From JAQVYV01 sp964507305 (GTDB taxonomy: Bacteria; Bacillota; Clostridia; Saccharofermentanales; UBA5734): a stretch of DNA of 64,000 nucleotides. Position numbers and translations under genes: made by a program. Shown piece by piece: positions 1 through 8,943 of this stretch; the first letter of the stretch is position 1, and each line of letters opens with the position of its first letter. Below the pieces are notes generated by a model. The model saw nothing but the letters and a program-made list of their open reading frames with translations. It did no database searches and was not told where the DNA came from. The stretch spans positions 30,448 through 94,447 of the forward strand of contig CAZDPQ010000001.1 of NCBI GenBank assembly GCA_964507305.1, in the 5' to 3' direction.

Positions 1-1
1 G

Positions 2-391
2 AATACGGCAGGGGAAAACCGCCTCGAAAGGCTCGTATCGGAAGCCTCGACCCGACGCTATCCGCGCTCGAGGGTCCGCCGCGCGCTCAGCCACATGCTT
101 CTGGGCATCACCGGGGACGACCTCGCGGCAGCCGCCGCAGACGGGGCCCCATATTACCTGCGGGTGCTCGGATCCACCGGCAGAGGACGATACCTGCTGC
201 GGATCATGCGCAAGACCGCTGCCCTCCCGATCATCACCAGAGGGTCGGATTTCCTCGAATTCCCGTCCGTCCCGGCGAACGCGCCTTTGAGGCGGATGGC
301 CGCTCTGGATTTTCTCGCGACGGATATCTGGACCCAGCAGACGACCGGCATCTGCGGGAGGGACTACACCACGCCGCCTCTCACCCTCTGA
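2..391 (+). CDS. tmcAL: tRNA(Met) cytidine acetate ligase, C-terminal part (TmcAL)
   Basis: This is the 3' end of a gene that enters from the left edge; the frame is open from base 2 and stops with TGA at 389-391. The visible 129 residues show the family's C-terminal signature: an RRYPRSRVRR-type basic stretch, then LLGIT, then PYYLRVLG and a PIITR-like strand. TmcAL (YlbM family) activates acetate with ATP and acetylates the wobble cytidine of elongator tRNA-Met; its HIGH-like nucleotide-binding half lies outside the window. The ATG at 95 is internal, not the start. The gene converges on the minus-strand membrane protein after about 45 bp. The family call is fairly firm, made from the C-terminus only. 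Confidence 0.8.
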   Translation, partial: NTAGENRLERLVSEASTRRYPRSRVRRALSHMLLGITGDDLAAAAADGAPYYLRVLGSTGRGRYLLRIMRKTAALPIITRGSDFLEFPSVPANAPLRRMAALDFLATDIWTQQTTGICGRDYTTPPLTL

Positions 392-437
392 CCGGCCGGG
401 ATCCGGCTGTTGCCTCCCGATCCGGCCATTCCGGCCT

Positions 438-1001
438 TCATCCGCCGGTCTGCCCGGCCGGCACGCGGGCGCGGACCGCATCTTCGACGGCGGCATAATT
501 CGCTCTTGTGCAGAAAATCGCGATCTTCTCGGTATATTCGCCCAGAACAAGGATCGTGTGCTGTCTCGGATAAAAACAGACCCGGCTCACGTATTCCCAC
601 CGGATCCTCGTCAGCTGCCGGTGACGAGGCGTCTGAACGCCGCCCGCAGAGGAAATGTTCCCCCTGACGAGATTGAAAACCGATACGATGGTATTCAGCG
701 TACGGTTTTCCGGCGGCCTTTTCATCTTCGTATAATTGACGATCCCGACATCATCGATGATGTAGCCGGGCGCATACCGCCCCCCGTAAAGCGCCAGGGT
801 CAGGAGCATGATCAGGGCAAACAGGATCCCGATCAGGCCGAGGCCGTATCGAATGTCCGCAGCAGCGATGTGACCAAGGTATGCCATGGTAAGGAACAGG
901 GCGAGGATCAGGAGCGGGATGCCGAGGGCGAGCATGAATCCCCTCAGGATAAACCGGTTCCTGTAGAAAGGCACCCTGACCTGCCATTGGATCGTCTCCA
1001 T
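438..1001 (-). CDS. Small membrane protein with two N-terminal transmembrane helices, unknown function
   Basis: The protein has 187 residues. Two hydrophobic helices occupy roughly residues 20-45 and 55-75. A soluble domain of about 110 residues follows, with alternating strands resembling the PH-like or YcxB-like domains of small bacterial membrane proteins (weak inference). The ATG at 1001 is preferred over an upstream in-frame GTG because GGAGG lies 8 bases ahead. It is followed by TmcAL in convergent orientation and preceded by the URO-D gene, about 120 bp away. Nothing here points to a specific role. Confidence 0.55.
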   Translation of the reverse strand: METIQWQVRVPFYRNRFILRGFMLALGIPLLILALFLTMAYLGHIAAADIRYGLGLIGILFALIMLLTLALYGGRYAPGYIIDDVGIVNYTKMKRPPENRTLNTIVSVFNLVRGNISSAGGVQTPRHRQLTRIRWEYVSRVCFYPRQHTILVLGEYTEKIAIFCTRANYAAVEDAVRARVPAGQTGG

Positions 1002-1122
1002 CGGATCCACCTCCCCGCGCTGCGCCCGGCGTCATGGCCGTCGCGCCGACCCTATTGCCATTATATCAAATCCCGCGGAACACGGGCCTTACAAATTCCG
1101 CGCGAAAGGAAAATGATCCGCA

Positions 1123-2178
1123 TCACGTATAGTAAAAGGCATATGTTTCCATCGCATCCATGACTGCCTTCACATTCCGGAGCGGGATCCCGGGATAAAG
1201 GCCGTAGACCATCATAAGGCCGCCTTCGCGCCGGCCGATCTTCCGCACCTCGCTGCGGACCAGCTCATCGATCTGCTCCGGCGTTCCCCTGCTCGTAATG
1301 AACTGCCGGTCGATATCGAGCTCGACGCATGTTTTCCCTGCTAGTTTTTCCGCGATCCAGTCGATCCCGTTGACCAGATCCTGAAGATTCATGACATCGA
1401 CGCCTCCGTCGAGGATATCGTCCAGGAGATCGTGAAGATCGCCGTCCGAATGCATGTGGACGATGATGCCGCACTCTTTTGCGGGTTTCATCAGACGGCG
1501 GTAGACCGGTTTGATGTATTCGCGGAAATGGGCGGGCGAAAGCATGGGCCCCCTTTGCATGCCGAGATCTTCGGCATACATCATCAGATCCACGCCCATA
1601 TCGATATACCGCTTCACAATGCCTTCATTGAATTCCTCGACCTTGTTCAGCAGGGTGAACAGGCGGGGTTCCTCGTCTGCCATGTCGAAAATAAGATTCT
1701 GATATCCGCGGATGTCGCACATCTGCAGGAACGTGTGCCCGTGACGCAGTCCGCCTGCGCGCAGGTCGCCGTTTTCTCCGGCTATCCTCATGTTTTCCGC
1801 GACGTTCTCCCAATCTGCCGGCCCGATCCCCATGACTGCGGAAGGATCGGGGAATGCATAATGATCCAGCGCAGCCCAGTCTTCCAGAGGGTGGCGGGTG
1901 ACGGTTCCCGTAATGCCGTCTTCTGCAGTCTCCCAAACGCATCCGAAATCGTCGGTGAAAGGAGCATCCTTTCGCGCAACAAGGGAAAAACGGGGGGTAT
2001 AATGCCCTTCGGGACGATGAAAGCCGGGAAACAGAAACCGATGGGATTCCATCAGGTCAAACAGGTATTCCTGTGGATAATTCTGCCAGCAGGAGTCGTT
2101 GATGTGGAAATTCATCGGGATGTGATCCGGTTTCTCGAAGCGGATGGCTTTTAAAACGGTTTCTCTGCTGCCCATCAT
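1123..2178 (-). CDS. Uroporphyrinogen decarboxylase (URO-D) superfamily protein
   Basis: The protein has 351 residues. It opens with a SRETVLKAIRFEKPDHIP-type segment, the usual N-terminus of URO-D-like proteins, and ends with a GGLMMVYGLYPGIPLRNV region typical of the fold's last strands. Internally it has MHSDGDLHDLLDDILDGGVD, a histidine and acidic motif seen in methylcobalamin:CoM methyltransferase-like members. No haem genes are nearby, so a true HemE role is unlikely. Orphan URO-D proteins in Clostridia are usually putative corrinoid methyltransferases or demethylation enzymes, but no corrinoid protein is adjacent. The start has GGAGG 6 bases upstream. The superfamily is clear; the substrate is unknown. 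Confidence 0.75.
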   Translation of the reverse strand: MMGSRETVLKAIRFEKPDHIPMNFHINDSCWQNYPQEYLFDLMESHRFLFPGFHRPEGHYTPRFSLVARKDAPFTDDFGCVWETAEDGITGTVTRHPLEDWAALDHYAFPDPSAVMGIGPADWENVAENMRIAGENGDLRAGGLRHGHTFLQMCDIRGYQNLIFDMADEEPRLFTLLNKVEEFNEGIVKRYIDMGVDLMMYAEDLGMQRGPMLSPAHFREYIKPVYRRLMKPAKECGIIVHMHSDGDLHDLLDDILDGGVDVMNLQDLVNGIDWIAEKLAGKTCVELDIDRQFITSRGTPEQIDELVRSEVRKIGRREGGLMMVYGLYPGIPLRNVKAVMDAMETYAFYYT

Positions 2179-2358
2179 ATATTACCTCCCGAATGCTTGT
2201 CGGTAGAGGTCTTATTATAAAGAATCCGCCCGCTGAAGTAAACCGGGCCGGGATTTATGGATCGGATCCGTATGGATCGGGCGGTCCGGTCCCTTTACTT
2301 CGTGGCCCGTTTCCGCTATCATTAGGCACAGGATCATCAGAAAAAAAACGGGAGACCC

Positions 2359-3405
2359 ATGAAAAGTTTTACAATCACAGAAAAGAACAGCGGCAGGCAT
2401 GTCATCCGCGTCATCACGGGCGAATTTCCGTCCATGAGCCTGATCGCCCTGCGGCACGCGCTCAAGGACAGGGATATCCGCGTCAACGGCAGGCGGATAC
2501 GGGAGGATGTCCCGGTGTCCGAGGGGGATGAGGTCGCCGTTTATCTGCCGGATGATGTTCTCGAGGGTCGCGCGCTGCGCGATGCCGCCAAGCCTGCGGG
2601 CAGCCCGGGTGGCAGCCGCGAGGGTAGCCGCGGTGCCGCCGGTGAAACCTCCCGGCAGGCCGGCCGGCCGCAATACAAGGTCATTTACAGCGATGACAAT
2701 ATCATTGTCGTGAGCAAGAGCCCGGGGATCCCGGTCCATTCCGGCGAAGGAGTCACCGCCGTCACGCTGATCGACAGGGTCCGCGGCGATTTCGGCGATT
2801 CGGGGATCCAGCTCTGCCACAGGATCGACATGAATACCGGCGGCCTCGTGCTCCTCGCGCGGAATGAGCGGGCGGTGCGCGAGATCGGCGCGGCGATCCG
2901 GTCCGGGCTGCTGTACAAGCGGTACCGCTGCCTGGTCAGGGGGAGGCCCGCGGAGGGCAGGCCGGTGGTCTGCGCCGACAAGACGAAAATGTTCGAGCTG
3001 CGGGCGTACCACGAGCGCGGGGGCGCCGACAATGAAGTCTATATCCATGACGAAGAGAGATCCGGCGACACCGAAATCGTGACCCGGTACCGGATCCTGA
3101 ACCGTTTCGACGGCGCCGGACCCGGCGGTGAATCCGTCAGCGAGCTTGAGGTCGAGCTGTCGTCCGGCAGGATGCACCAGATCCGGGCACATCTCGCCCA
3201 TCTCGGCCATCCGCTTCTCGGTGACGGCCGGTACGGCCGGAACGCCTACAACAGGCACTTCCGGACAGCGGACGGCGGTTATCTGAGGCACCAGCAACTG
3301 TGGGCGACATCCATCCATTTTCTGAAGCTGCCGGACAACTCAGCCCTGGCCTATCTGTCGGGCAGAGTCTTCAAGGGTTCCGCCGATTTCGACATCCGCT
3401 TCTGA
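2359..3405 (+). CDS. RluA-family RNA pseudouridine synthase with N-terminal S4 domain
   Basis: The protein has 348 residues. Residues 1-65 form an S4 RNA-binding domain (LRHALKDRDIRVNGRRI, DVPVSEGDEVAVYL), followed by a Gly/Ser/Arg-rich linker. The RluA catalytic domain contains the signature CHRIDMNTGGLVLLARN, whose aspartate is the expected nucleophile. The C-terminal motif MHQIRAHLAHLGHPLLGDGR is also characteristic. It should isomerise uridines in rRNA (RluC/RluD type), but the target cannot be read from the sequence. GGAGACCC precedes the ATG. It is a single plus-strand gene among minus-strand neighbours and converges on the lipoprotein only 16 bp away. Confidence 0.88.
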   Translation: MKSFTITEKNSGRHVIRVITGEFPSMSLIALRHALKDRDIRVNGRRIREDVPVSEGDEVAVYLPDDVLEGRALRDAAKPAGSPGGSREGSRGAAGETSRQAGRPQYKVIYSDDNIIVVSKSPGIPVHSGEGVTAVTLIDRVRGDFGDSGIQLCHRIDMNTGGLVLLARNERAVREIGAAIRSGLLYKRYRCLVRGRPAEGRPVVCADKTKMFELRAYHERGGADNEVYIHDEERSGDTEIVTRYRILNRFDGAGPGGESVSELEVELSSGRMHQIRAHLAHLGHPLLGDGRYGRNAYNRHFRTADGGYLRHQQLWATSIHFLKLPDNSALAYLSGRVFKGSADFDIRF

Positions 3406-3421
3406 CGGCGGAGCCCCCCGA

Positions 3422-4021
3422 TCAGACATCGCCGCTGAAGCGGTCGGAATGGACGAATTCGGTGTGTTCGAATCCTTTGCGGTCTGTCATGCAGATCAGA
3501 AAACATAAATCTTCACCGGAAGAAATGCCGGTAAATGTCAGCGTGATAATATCATACTGGGTGCTGTCAACTCCATACCGGCTGTATTTGTCTTCCCCGG
3601 TTCCTTCGGCTAAGGCCGGTATGACGATCCTGTCAAAGTTGATAATTCCGTCGGACTCGCTGCCGGTCAGGATCACGATCTGCAGATGATCATAGTCGGT
3701 TTTCGGAAGCCTGATGTCCATGGAATCGAGAGATCCGGCCGTAATGTTTTTCCCTAAATAGTAACCCGGATCGGACACCGCACCGTATGCTTCGGCTAGA
3801 TTGCTGAAGTTCCGGCAACGCGCAAGCTCAAGTTCCAGATCGGAGATCCGGGCTTCGAGTACATCGACCTGTGCCTGCAGATCGGTGCCGTTCTCGCTGA
3901 CCGACCCGGATGCTGTATACGAGTCGGAATCGGATGATCTGGAATCCGTGTCGCCCGTGCTGCAGCTAGTGCCCGCTATGATAATCAAAATGCAGATCAG
4001 AAACAGAAAAGACTTTCGCAT
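3422..4021 (-). CDS. Putative lipoprotein with short coiled coil, unknown function
   Basis: The protein has 199 residues with a lipoprotein-like signal: a basic start, a hydrophobic stretch, and Cys20 in IIAGTSC (a slightly atypical lipobox). A Ser/Asp-rich linker and a short heptad-like helix (LQAQVDVLEARISDLELELA) follow. The remaining 120 residues look like a beta-rich extracellular domain (DHLQIVILTGSESDGIINFD). The ATG at 4021 is preferred to the one at 4039 because AAGGA lies 9 bases ahead. Upstream is an AT-rich gap. I do not recognise the family. Confidence 0.55.
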   Translation of the reverse strand: MRKSFLFLICILIIIAGTSCSTGDTDSRSSDSDSYTASGSVSENGTDLQAQVDVLEARISDLELELARCRNFSNLAEAYGAVSDPGYYLGKNITAGSLDSMDIRLPKTDYDHLQIVILTGSESDGIINFDRIVIPALAEGTGEDKYSRYGVDSTQYDIITLTFTGISSGEDLCFLICMTDRKGFEHTEFVHSDRFSGDV

Positions 4022-4039
4022 CACAATCCATCCTTTCAT

Positions 4040-4425
4040 TTATAAATGAAATATCTCATTATGCGGTCTTATATAATGCTTGATCATACATCATTTAAAT
4101 TTTCATCCGATAAAGGAATTGACCACCGTAATCCTCTGCATATCTTAAAGTAAAAATATTTAGTAATATTCTTAAACCACCTCCTACATACTGCATAAAA
4201 CTATGATTTGCTATAACTATAGCACTAAGTATATATTTGTGCAAGTAAATTAATTGTAACTGAAATTTACAATATATTTTATTCAATTAGCGATTAGATA
4301 TATTAATTTGATATATTGAGGACAAAGAAAGTAAGTGAGTAAATGGATACTATATATATGCCGACAGTACTCACACTACTCTTCAATTATTAGATTATTA
4401 GTCATAATATATTGAGAATATATCC
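4040..4425. other. AT-rich intergenic gap without a convincing gene
   Basis: About 386 bp with strikingly low GC compared with both flanks. It holds promoter-like A/T hexamers and a repeated ATATATTGAG word (near 4310 and 4408), but no hairpin with a T-run and no tRNA. A 63-codon minus-strand frame at 4095-4286 has no plausible domain and I do not count it as a gene. It separates the 3' end of clpC from the promoter of the lipoprotein gene. Confidence 0.6.
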
Positions 4426-7095
4426 TTATTTTATAGCCGCCTTTTCGATCACGATGTCGCCGTCCCGGACCACGACTTTCGCCGTGTCGCCCGCAGCGAC
4501 GATGCCGTCCAGCATCGCTTCGGACAGCCGGTCCTCGACCAGCGACTGGATGACCCGGCGGAGCGGCCGTGCGCCGTATGAAGGATCATAGCCCTTGTCC
4601 GCCAGAAAATCCCGCGCTTCGTCGGTCACATCGAGGGTGATGCCGGTTTCCGCGATGCGCTTGATCAGGTTGCGGATCATGATGCCGACGATCTGTTTCA
4701 TGGAACCGCGGGTCAGCATGTGGAAGAAAATGATCTCGTCGACCCGGTTGATGAACTCCGGATTGAAGGTTTTCTTGAGCTCATCGACGACAAGAGCTTT
4801 CGCCTCGGCGAAATTGCGGCCTCCGTACATCCCGTCATCCGTCTCCTTGAGCACACTTTCCGCGGCATCGGAAGACTTCGGCAGGTCGAATCCGATCCGA
4901 CGCCCCTGCGACCCGGACAGCATTCTCGCTCCGACATTGGAAGTCATGATGATGATGGTGTTCTTGAAATCCACCGTCCTGCCCTGTCCGTCGGTCAGCC
5001 GTCCGTCCTCCAGGATCTGGAGCAGCGAATTGAACACATCGGGGTGAGCCTTTTCGATCTCGTCGAACAGCAGGACCGAGTAAGGCTTGCGGCGGACTTT
5101 TTCCGTCAGCTGGCCGCCTTCGTCGTACCCGACATAGCCCGGGGGCGAGCCGATCAGCTTGCTGACATCGAATTTTTCCATATATTCGGACATATCAAGG
5201 CGGATCAGGGCGTTTTCCGTCCCGAACATCACCTCGGCAAGCGCCTTGGCCAGCTCGGTCTTCCCGACGCCGGTCGTGCCGAGGAAAATGAAGGAGCCGG
5301 CCGGACGCTTCGGGTCTTTCAGGCCCAGCCTGCCGCGGCGGATCGCTTTCGCCACGGAGCGGACCGCCTCATCCTGGCCGATCACCCTTTTGTGCAGCTC
5401 GTCCTCGAGGCTGCGCAGCTTCTCGGAATCCGTCTCCGTCAATTTCCGGACCGGGATCCCGGTCCAGTTCGACACGATGTTCGCGACCTCATCGACGGTC
5501 AGGATGTTGCTCTCGGTATCCTGGCGCTGCCTCCATTTCTCCCGCTCCGCATCAAGCTCCGAGGACGCCGCGGCGGCTTCTTCGCGGTATTTCGCCGCCG
5601 CCTCGAAATCTTCCCTTTCCGCCGCGGCTTTCTTGAGCCCGTTCAATTCACCGATCTTTTTCTCATATTCCTTGAAGGATTCAGGTTCGGTAAAAGACTT
5701 CATGCGGTGCCTCGAAGCAGCTTCGTCGATCAGGTCGATCCCCTTGTCCGGCAGGAAACGGTCCGTGATATAGCGGACCGAAAGCTTGACCGCTTCGTCG
5801 ATCACCTCGTCCGTGATTTTCACATTGTGGTGCGCCTCGTATTTGTCCCGGATCCCCTTGAGGATCAGGACCGCTTCCTCTTCCGACGGCTCTCCGACGG
5901 TGACAGGCTGGAAACGCCTGGCGAACGCGGCATCCTTTTCCACATGCTTCCGGTATTCATCCGTCGTTGTCGCGCCGATGATCTGCAGCTGCCCGCGCGT
6001 CAGGACGGGCTTGAGGATGTTGGCGGCATCCATCGCCCCTTCCGCTCCGCCGGCGCCGATCACGGTGTGGAGTTCGTCAAGGAAAATGATGACATTCTTT
6101 GCGACGATGGCCTCCGTCAGCGCGTTCTTGAAGCGTTCCTCGAACTCGCCGCGGTATTTCGCGCCGGCGATCATACCGGAAAGGTCCAGCGCGATGATCC
6201 GTTTGTTCTTGAGCATCTCGGGTGCATCCCCGTGCGCGATCTTCTGTGCGAGGCCTTCCGCGATCGCGGTCTTCCCGACGCCGGGCTCGCCGATCAGGCA
6301 TGGGTTGTTCTTCGTCCGCCTGCATAGGATCTGCATGACTCTTTCGATCTCTTCCTCGCGTCCGATGATCGGGTCGAACTCCCCGTTCGACGCGGCACCG
6401 GTCATATCTCTGCCGTACTTGTCCAGATTGGGGGTTTTCCCCTTGCCTTTCGGCTTCCCGGCGGCGCCGGACTTTTCACCTGTACCGTATGTTTTCCCTA
6501 TGTTCTGGTTGATCTCGTCCAGCTCGCTGTCGCCGGGGCCGTCCCCGCCGGATCCGGGCATCCCGCCGCTGTCGTCTCCGCCGCCCTCGCCGCCGTCCTC
6601 CGATCCTTCTTCACCGCCGCCTTCGCCCTCGCCGGAAGACAGCGAGGCCATCAGCTCCGCGTAAACCCTGCGGACATCCGTGCCGGAAGCCGTCATGATC
6701 TTGAGCGCCATATTCTCGCCCTCGCGGATGATCGCGATCAGCAGATGCTCCGGTTCGACCGCGCTCTGCCCCGCACTCCTTGCAGCCATCGCGGCGATCT
6801 CCAGCACGCGTTTCGTGCGCGGCGTGAACATCTCGATCATTTTATGGATCTCGACTTCCTCTCCGATATCCGCGTTTTCATCCATCTTTTTCCCCGAAAC
6901 CTGTGCGAGCGCGTTGACCATCGCCTCGTCCGTCAGCCCTTCCGCCGACAGAAGGTCGAACGCCGCGTTTTCGCCCTCGCCGAAAATCCCGTACAGCAGG
7001 TGTTCCGTTCCGACGTACTCCAGCCCGCTCCTGCGTGCCGCTTCGTACGCGCGCTTCATCACCATGCCGGTCCTCTCCGAAAATCTCACCATCAT
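4426..7095 (-). CDS. clpC: ATP-dependent Clp protease ATP-binding subunit ClpC
   Basis: This 889-residue AAA+ unfoldase works with ClpP and the McsB arginine kinase to degrade damaged or arginine-phosphorylated proteins. Two Clp-N repeats fill residues 3-150 (RTKRVLEIAAMAARSAGQ in the second). Walker A of D1 is GEPGVGKT at 269-276. A UVR-type coiled-coil segment follows (LKKAAAEREDFEAAAKYREE), then the D2 Walker A GTTGVGKTELAK and the sensor and C-terminal region (GARPLRRVIQ). An unusual Gly/Glu/Asp-rich linker of about 65 residues (152-220) separates the N domain from D1. It is the last gene of the ctsR operon, 64 bp after mcsB, with a GGGAGGGG site. It stops with TAA at the edge of an AT-rich gap. 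Confidence 0.96.
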   Translation of the reverse strand: MMVRFSERTGMVMKRAYEAARRSGLEYVGTEHLLYGIFGEGENAAFDLLSAEGLTDEAMVNALAQVSGKKMDENADIGEEVEIHKMIEMFTPRTKRVLEIAAMAARSAGQSAVEPEHLLIAIIREGENMALKIMTASGTDVRRVYAELMASLSSGEGEGGGEEGSEDGGEGGGDDSGGMPGSGGDGPGDSELDEINQNIGKTYGTGEKSGAAGKPKGKGKTPNLDKYGRDMTGAASNGEFDPIIGREEEIERVMQILCRRTKNNPCLIGEPGVGKTAIAEGLAQKIAHGDAPEMLKNKRIIALDLSGMIAGAKYRGEFEERFKNALTEAIVAKNVIIFLDELHTVIGAGGAEGAMDAANILKPVLTRGQLQIIGATTTDEYRKHVEKDAAFARRFQPVTVGEPSEEEAVLILKGIRDKYEAHHNVKITDEVIDEAVKLSVRYITDRFLPDKGIDLIDEAASRHRMKSFTEPESFKEYEKKIGELNGLKKAAAEREDFEAAAKYREEAAAASSELDAEREKWRQRQDTESNILTVDEVANIVSNWTGIPVRKLTETDSEKLRSLEDELHKRVIGQDEAVRSVAKAIRRGRLGLKDPKRPAGSFIFLGTTGVGKTELAKALAEVMFGTENALIRLDMSEYMEKFDVSKLIGSPPGYVGYDEGGQLTEKVRRKPYSVLLFDEIEKAHPDVFNSLLQILEDGRLTDGQGRTVDFKNTIIIMTSNVGARMLSGSQGRRIGFDLPKSSDAAESVLKETDDGMYGGRNFAEAKALVVDELKKTFNPEFINRVDEIIFFHMLTRGSMKQIVGIMIRNLIKRIAETGITLDVTDEARDFLADKGYDPSYGARPLRRVIQSLVEDRLSEAMLDGIVAAGDTAKVVVRDGDIVIEKAAIK

Positions 7096-7159
7096 ATGCC
7101 CCTCCCATTCTCCCGGTTGCCGTGCCGCCGGGAAACCGTCTGTCCGCCGAAGCTGCCGT

Positions 7160-8188
7160 TCACAGGCTGCCCAGTTCTTTCTTGACCTCCGCCGCCCTTG
7201 CCTTGTCCCGCTCGCCGGGATCCATGACCCTACCCTCCGCCTTCTGGATGCTGGCGGGACCGATCACGGACATGACGCGGTTGAAATTGACCTCGTCCGG
7301 TCCCTTGATGATCCCGAGCGCCTTGCCGAGTCGGACATCCGAAATGAGGCGGATGGCCTCCTCGGATGTCAGGATCCTGGCATACTTGAGCAGTCCGAGG
7401 GCTCGGAAAACCTTGTCCTCGATGACGGCGGGATTCTTCTCGTAGATCTCCTGCCGAACCGCCCGTTCCTGCCTCATGATCTGGGAAATCAGCTTTTTCA
7501 GATCGGTGATGAGCTCTTCTTCGTTGAGGCCGAGCGTGATCTGGTTGGAAACCTGGAACATGTTGCCGGCGGAGCTGCTGTGCTCGCCGTAATAACCCCG
7601 CACCGAGTAGCCCATCTTGCGGATCTTCTCGATGATCAGGGCGGCCTTGCCCATGATCGCCAGCGCCGGCAGATGCATGATGACCGACGCGCGCATCCCG
7701 GTCCCGGTGTTGGTGGGGCAGGCGGTCGTGAAGCCGTATTTCTCGTGGTAGCCGACCGGCAGGCTTTTCTCGAGGCAGATCGCGATATCCCGGGCGGCGC
7801 TGAATGCCGCTTCCAGGTTGTAGCCGGCCTCCATGGCCTGGATCCGGATGTGATCTTCTTCGTTGATCATGACCGAGACCGATTCGTCGTCGCGGATGAA
7901 TGCGAAGCGTGCCAGACGCGGGTCGGTAAGCTCTTCGCTGATCAGATGCCGTTCGACGAGCGCGAGCTTGTCCTCGGCGCCCAGTTCGCTCATGTCAAGG
8001 ATCCTGTAGCGGTTCCGCCGGTTGTCGGAAAGCCCTTTCAATGCTGTCAGGATCTGCTCCGCGGCTTTCGCGGAGTCCGCCTTGGCAAGCTTGTTCGGGA
8101 ACGGGAAATTGGACAGATTTCTGGCAAGCCGGACGCGGCTGCTGAGGATCACGTCGCTTTCGGGTCCTTTATCGATATACCAAGTCAT
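7160..8188 (-). CDS. mcsB: Protein-arginine kinase McsB
   Basis: The protein has 342 residues and belongs to the phosphagen (ATP:guanido) kinase fold. It phosphorylates arginines on CtsR and on unfolded proteins, marking them for ClpCP. Visible signatures are VILSSRVRLARNL near the N-terminus, the catalytic CPTNTGTGMRAS loop, and RGYYGEHSSSAGNMFQVSNQ further on. The start overlaps the mcsA stop by one base (TGATG), so the two are translationally coupled. The length matches the family. McsB needs McsA for activity, and both lie side by side here under CtsR control. Confidence 0.96.
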   Translation of the reverse strand: MTWYIDKGPESDVILSSRVRLARNLSNFPFPNKLAKADSAKAAEQILTALKGLSDNRRNRYRILDMSELGAEDKLALVERHLISEELTDPRLARFAFIRDDESVSVMINEEDHIRIQAMEAGYNLEAAFSAARDIAICLEKSLPVGYHEKYGFTTACPTNTGTGMRASVIMHLPALAIMGKAALIIEKIRKMGYSVRGYYGEHSSSAGNMFQVSNQITLGLNEEELITDLKKLISQIMRQERAVRQEIYEKNPAVIEDKVFRALGLLKYARILTSEEAIRLISDVRLGKALGIIKGPDEVNFNRVMSVIGPASIQKAEGRVMDPGERDKARAAEVKKELGSL

Positions 8189-8943
8189 CAGGAGTCTCCA
8201 CCTTTCTCCTCATCCGTTCCGCCGTCTGCGCTGTCCGCACGGCCCGCACCGTCCACACCGTCCGCGCCGCCCTTGGCTTCCGCGCGGGGCTTCTCCGTCC
8301 GCTTTCTGGACCGGGCTTTGACGGGCGCTGCGCCGTCCGCAGCCGCCGGAGCCGGCCCGGCTTCCGCCCGGATCCGGTCCTTCTCGGCCTTCAGCCGCGT
8401 GATCTCGGCCTTGCACCGGGCTGCTTCCTCATAATTCTCGACCTCGACCGCCTTTTTGATCAGGTCCTGGAAATGCTCGATCCTGTCCTGGATAGCGCGG
8501 ATCTCGCTGCTCTCGGGGATCTCGGCAAGCTTGCGCCCCCGGTGGGTCTCCCCGGACTGGATCCGGCGGAAAACCTGGGAAAGCTGACCGTCAAACGCAT
8601 CATAGCAATGGCTGCATCCGAGCTTGCCCTTTTCCCTGAACTCCGCGAGCGTGGTCCCGCAATTCGCGCAGACGCCGCTTCCGGCCTTGCCGGGGACGAA
8701 GACTCCCGTATTGACCTGGGAGGTGATGCCGAGCTGGTTGAGCGCGTTCAGGATATTGCCCGACAGGAGGGAACCCGGGAAGCTGAGGGATCCGGGACCA
8801 GACTGGATGGCGATCCCGATTGCTTTCGCGCAGTTCTCGCACAGATTGTATTCGCTCTCTTTTCCATTGATCACCTGACGGATCAGGATCGTCGCGTCAT
8901 GGACGCCGCATCGGCTGCACTTCATGGTACCACCCGCTTTCAT
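8188..8943 (-). CDS. mcsA: McsA, zinc-binding activator of McsB
   Basis: The protein has 251 residues. Two paired-cysteine zinc motifs are visible (CSRCGVHDA with CENCAKAI, then CANCGTTLAEF with CSHCYDAF). A UVR motif follows (IQDRIEHFQDLIKKAVEVENYEEAARCKAEI), of the kind that contacts ClpC. The last 65 residues are a low-complexity Ala/Gly/Asp/Lys tail (KARSRKRTEKPRAEAKG onward) absent from typical McsA proteins of about 185 residues. The start at 8943 forms an ATGA overlap with the ctsR stop; an internal ATG at 8925 immediately before KCSRC is the alternative. It activates the McsB kinase during heat or oxidative stress. Confidence 0.93.
   Translation of the reverse strand: MKAGGTMKCSRCGVHDATILIRQVINGKESEYNLCENCAKAIGIAIQSGPGSLSFPGSLLSGNILNALNQLGITSQVNTGVFVPGKAGSGVCANCGTTLAEFREKGKLGCSHCYDAFDGQLSQVFRRIQSGETHRGRKLAEIPESSEIRAIQDRIEHFQDLIKKAVEVENYEEAARCKAEITRLKAEKDRIRAEAGPAPAAADGAAPVKARSRKRTEKPRAEAKGGADGVDGAGRADSADGGTDEEKGGDS

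Noticed and set aside
1123..2178. HemE (haem synthesis) for the URO-D protein
   Set aside because: No haem genes nearby and the sequence pattern fits methyltransferase-like URO-D members better.
4095..4286. 63-codon minus-strand frame in the AT-rich gap
   Set aside because: Low-complexity AT-driven frame, no ribosome-binding site of note and no recognisable domain.
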